NCBI GenBank assembly: GCA_018815265.1
Contig: JAHIYG010000102.1
Coordinates: 1 to 5,866 of the forward strand
Length of the DNA: 5,866 bases
From: Candidatus Altarchaeota archaeon
GTDB lineage: Archaea; Altiarchaeota; Altiarchaeia; IMC4; SCGC-AAA252-I15
Reading direction: 5' to 3'
Positions within the stretch are counted from its first letter, which is position 1; each line of letters starts with the position of its first letter. Both the position numbers and the translations under genes were made by a program. Shown piece after piece: positions 5,410 through 5,866 of the stretch. Below the pieces are notes generated by a model. It was not told the DNA's origin and made no database searches. It worked only from the letters and a program-made list of their open reading frames with translations.

Positions 5410-5866
5410 ATGACAGAGTACTTGGATATCGTTGACGACGAAGACAATGTGTTAGGCAGGGCGCAAAGAAGTGAATGCCATGAAAGGAAGCTGACACACA
5501 GGTCGGTTCAGTTTTTCATATTCGACGAGCAGGGGAAGATACTAGTTAATAGGCGCTCATCCAACAAGGAATTCTTCGGTGGAATGTGGAGCATAGTCTT
5601 GGGCGGACACGTATCCTCTGGACAGACATATGATGAGGCAGTTATGAGGGAAGCTAATGAGGAGGCAAACGTTACATCAACCCCGTTCAAAATGGGATAT
5701 TTCAAAAAAAGACTGGTAGAGGAGAAGGAAAATGTCATGGTTTACGGCTTCAAAGTGAACGGATCATTAAAGCTTCTTGAGGAGGAAATAGAATATGGCC
5801 AGTACATGACATATGAACAGGCGCTGGAGATGGTCAAGACTGAGAAGTTCATCCCTGAAACGCAAG
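5410..5866 (+). CDS. Nudix hydrolase, IPP-isomerase/YfcD-like branch, cut by right edge
   Basis: This is a predicted Mg-dependent hydrolase of nucleoside-diphosphate-linked compounds; the substrate is unknown. From ATG 5410 there are 152 whole codons and no stop before the edge; relatives are about 160-180 residues, so most of it is here. The N-terminus (YLDIVDDEDNVLGRAQRSE, then HRSVQFFIFDEQGKILVNRR) is typical of the Idi/YfcD branch. The Nudix box lies at residues 66-88, GHVSSGQ through REANEEANV. The metal-binding core Arg80-Glu81-x-x-Glu84-Glu85 is intact, but the first box glutamate is Gln72 and the usual late glycine is Asn87. In type I IPP isomerase the aligned WTNSVCGHP motif carries the catalytic cysteine; here it reads WSIVLGGHV, with Gly65 in that place, so isomerase activity is unlikely. 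A further ATG at 5405 is out of frame. It lies divergent from the small hypothetical gene. Confidence 0.9.
   Translation, partial: MTEYLDIVDDEDNVLGRAQRSECHERKLTHRSVQFFIFDEQGKILVNRRSSNKEFFGGMWSIVLGGHVSSGQTYDEAVMREANEEANVTSTPFKMGYFKKRLVEEKENVMVYGFKVNGSLKLLEEEIEYGQYMTYEQALEMVKTEKFIPETQ

Noticed and set aside
5508..5738. 76-residue minus-strand frame opposite the Nudix gene
   Set aside because: It is antisense to the conserved Nudix box and its sequence is not protein-like.
5410..5866. Type I isopentenyl-diphosphate isomerase (idi)
   Set aside because: The required cysteine is replaced by Gly65 and the Nudix box is closer to a generic hydrolase.
1..5866. tRNA, rRNA, CRISPR array, insertion sequence or attachment site
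   Set aside because: No cloverleaf-like element, spaced repeat array, transposase frame or terminal inverted repeat was seen on reading both strands.

Overview
The window is a compact archaeal chromosome segment. Evidence for Archaea: an MCM replicative helicase, an archaeal-type 350-residue HMG-CoA synthase followed by an SCP2-type thiolase, TATA-box-like promoters, and GGTGA-type ribosome binding sites. The lineage cannot be fixed by eye. A euryarchaeal or Thermoplasmatota-like source is possible, but this is inference.

Left half (1-2842, minus strand): a tightly packed three-gene unit, transcribed right to left. It runs from an XRE/Cro-type HTH regulator (2123-2842), through HMG-CoA synthase (1074-2126), to an acetyl-CoA acetyltransferase-type thiolase (1067 to beyond the left edge). 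Regulator and synthase overlap by ATGA. Synthase and thiolase are 6 nt apart, and the thiolase ribosome binding site lies on the synthase stop codon. Thiolase and synthase carry out the first two steps of the mevalonate pathway (2 acetyl-CoA to acetoacetyl-CoA to HMG-CoA), which supplies isoprenoids for archaeal lipids. In archaea the two usually work as a complex with a DUF35 zinc-ribbon/OB protein, whose gene would be expected just off the left edge.

Centre (2843-2955): a short divergent promoter region. It holds a TATA box for each direction, a near-perfect palindrome and a direct repeat of a CGACAA motif, a good candidate operator for the HTH regulator. Promoter positions suggest that both flanking genes start further downstream than their longest open frames (regulator at 2830, MCM at 2956).

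Right half: mcm (2956-4968, plus strand) is complete and intein-free, with zinc site, Walker A and B, sensors, arginine finger and C-terminal winged helix all visible. A 441-bp stretch follows (4969-5409). It is not empty: the minus strand carries a protein-like sequence split over three frames (5379-5080, 5098-5000, 5039-4971). The first switch falls on a T7 run that reads as a T TTT TTA heptamer directly before the stop codon. This is either a decaying or mis-sequenced small gene or, less likely, a frameshifted one. Last comes a Nudix hydrolase on the plus strand (5410 to beyond the right edge). It resembles the IPP-isomerase/YfcD branch but lacks the isomerase cysteine and has an altered Nudix box.

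I see no RNA gene, CRISPR array, insertion sequence or obvious transferred island. The least explained parts are the 4971-5379 mosaic and the regulator/mcm intergenic operator.
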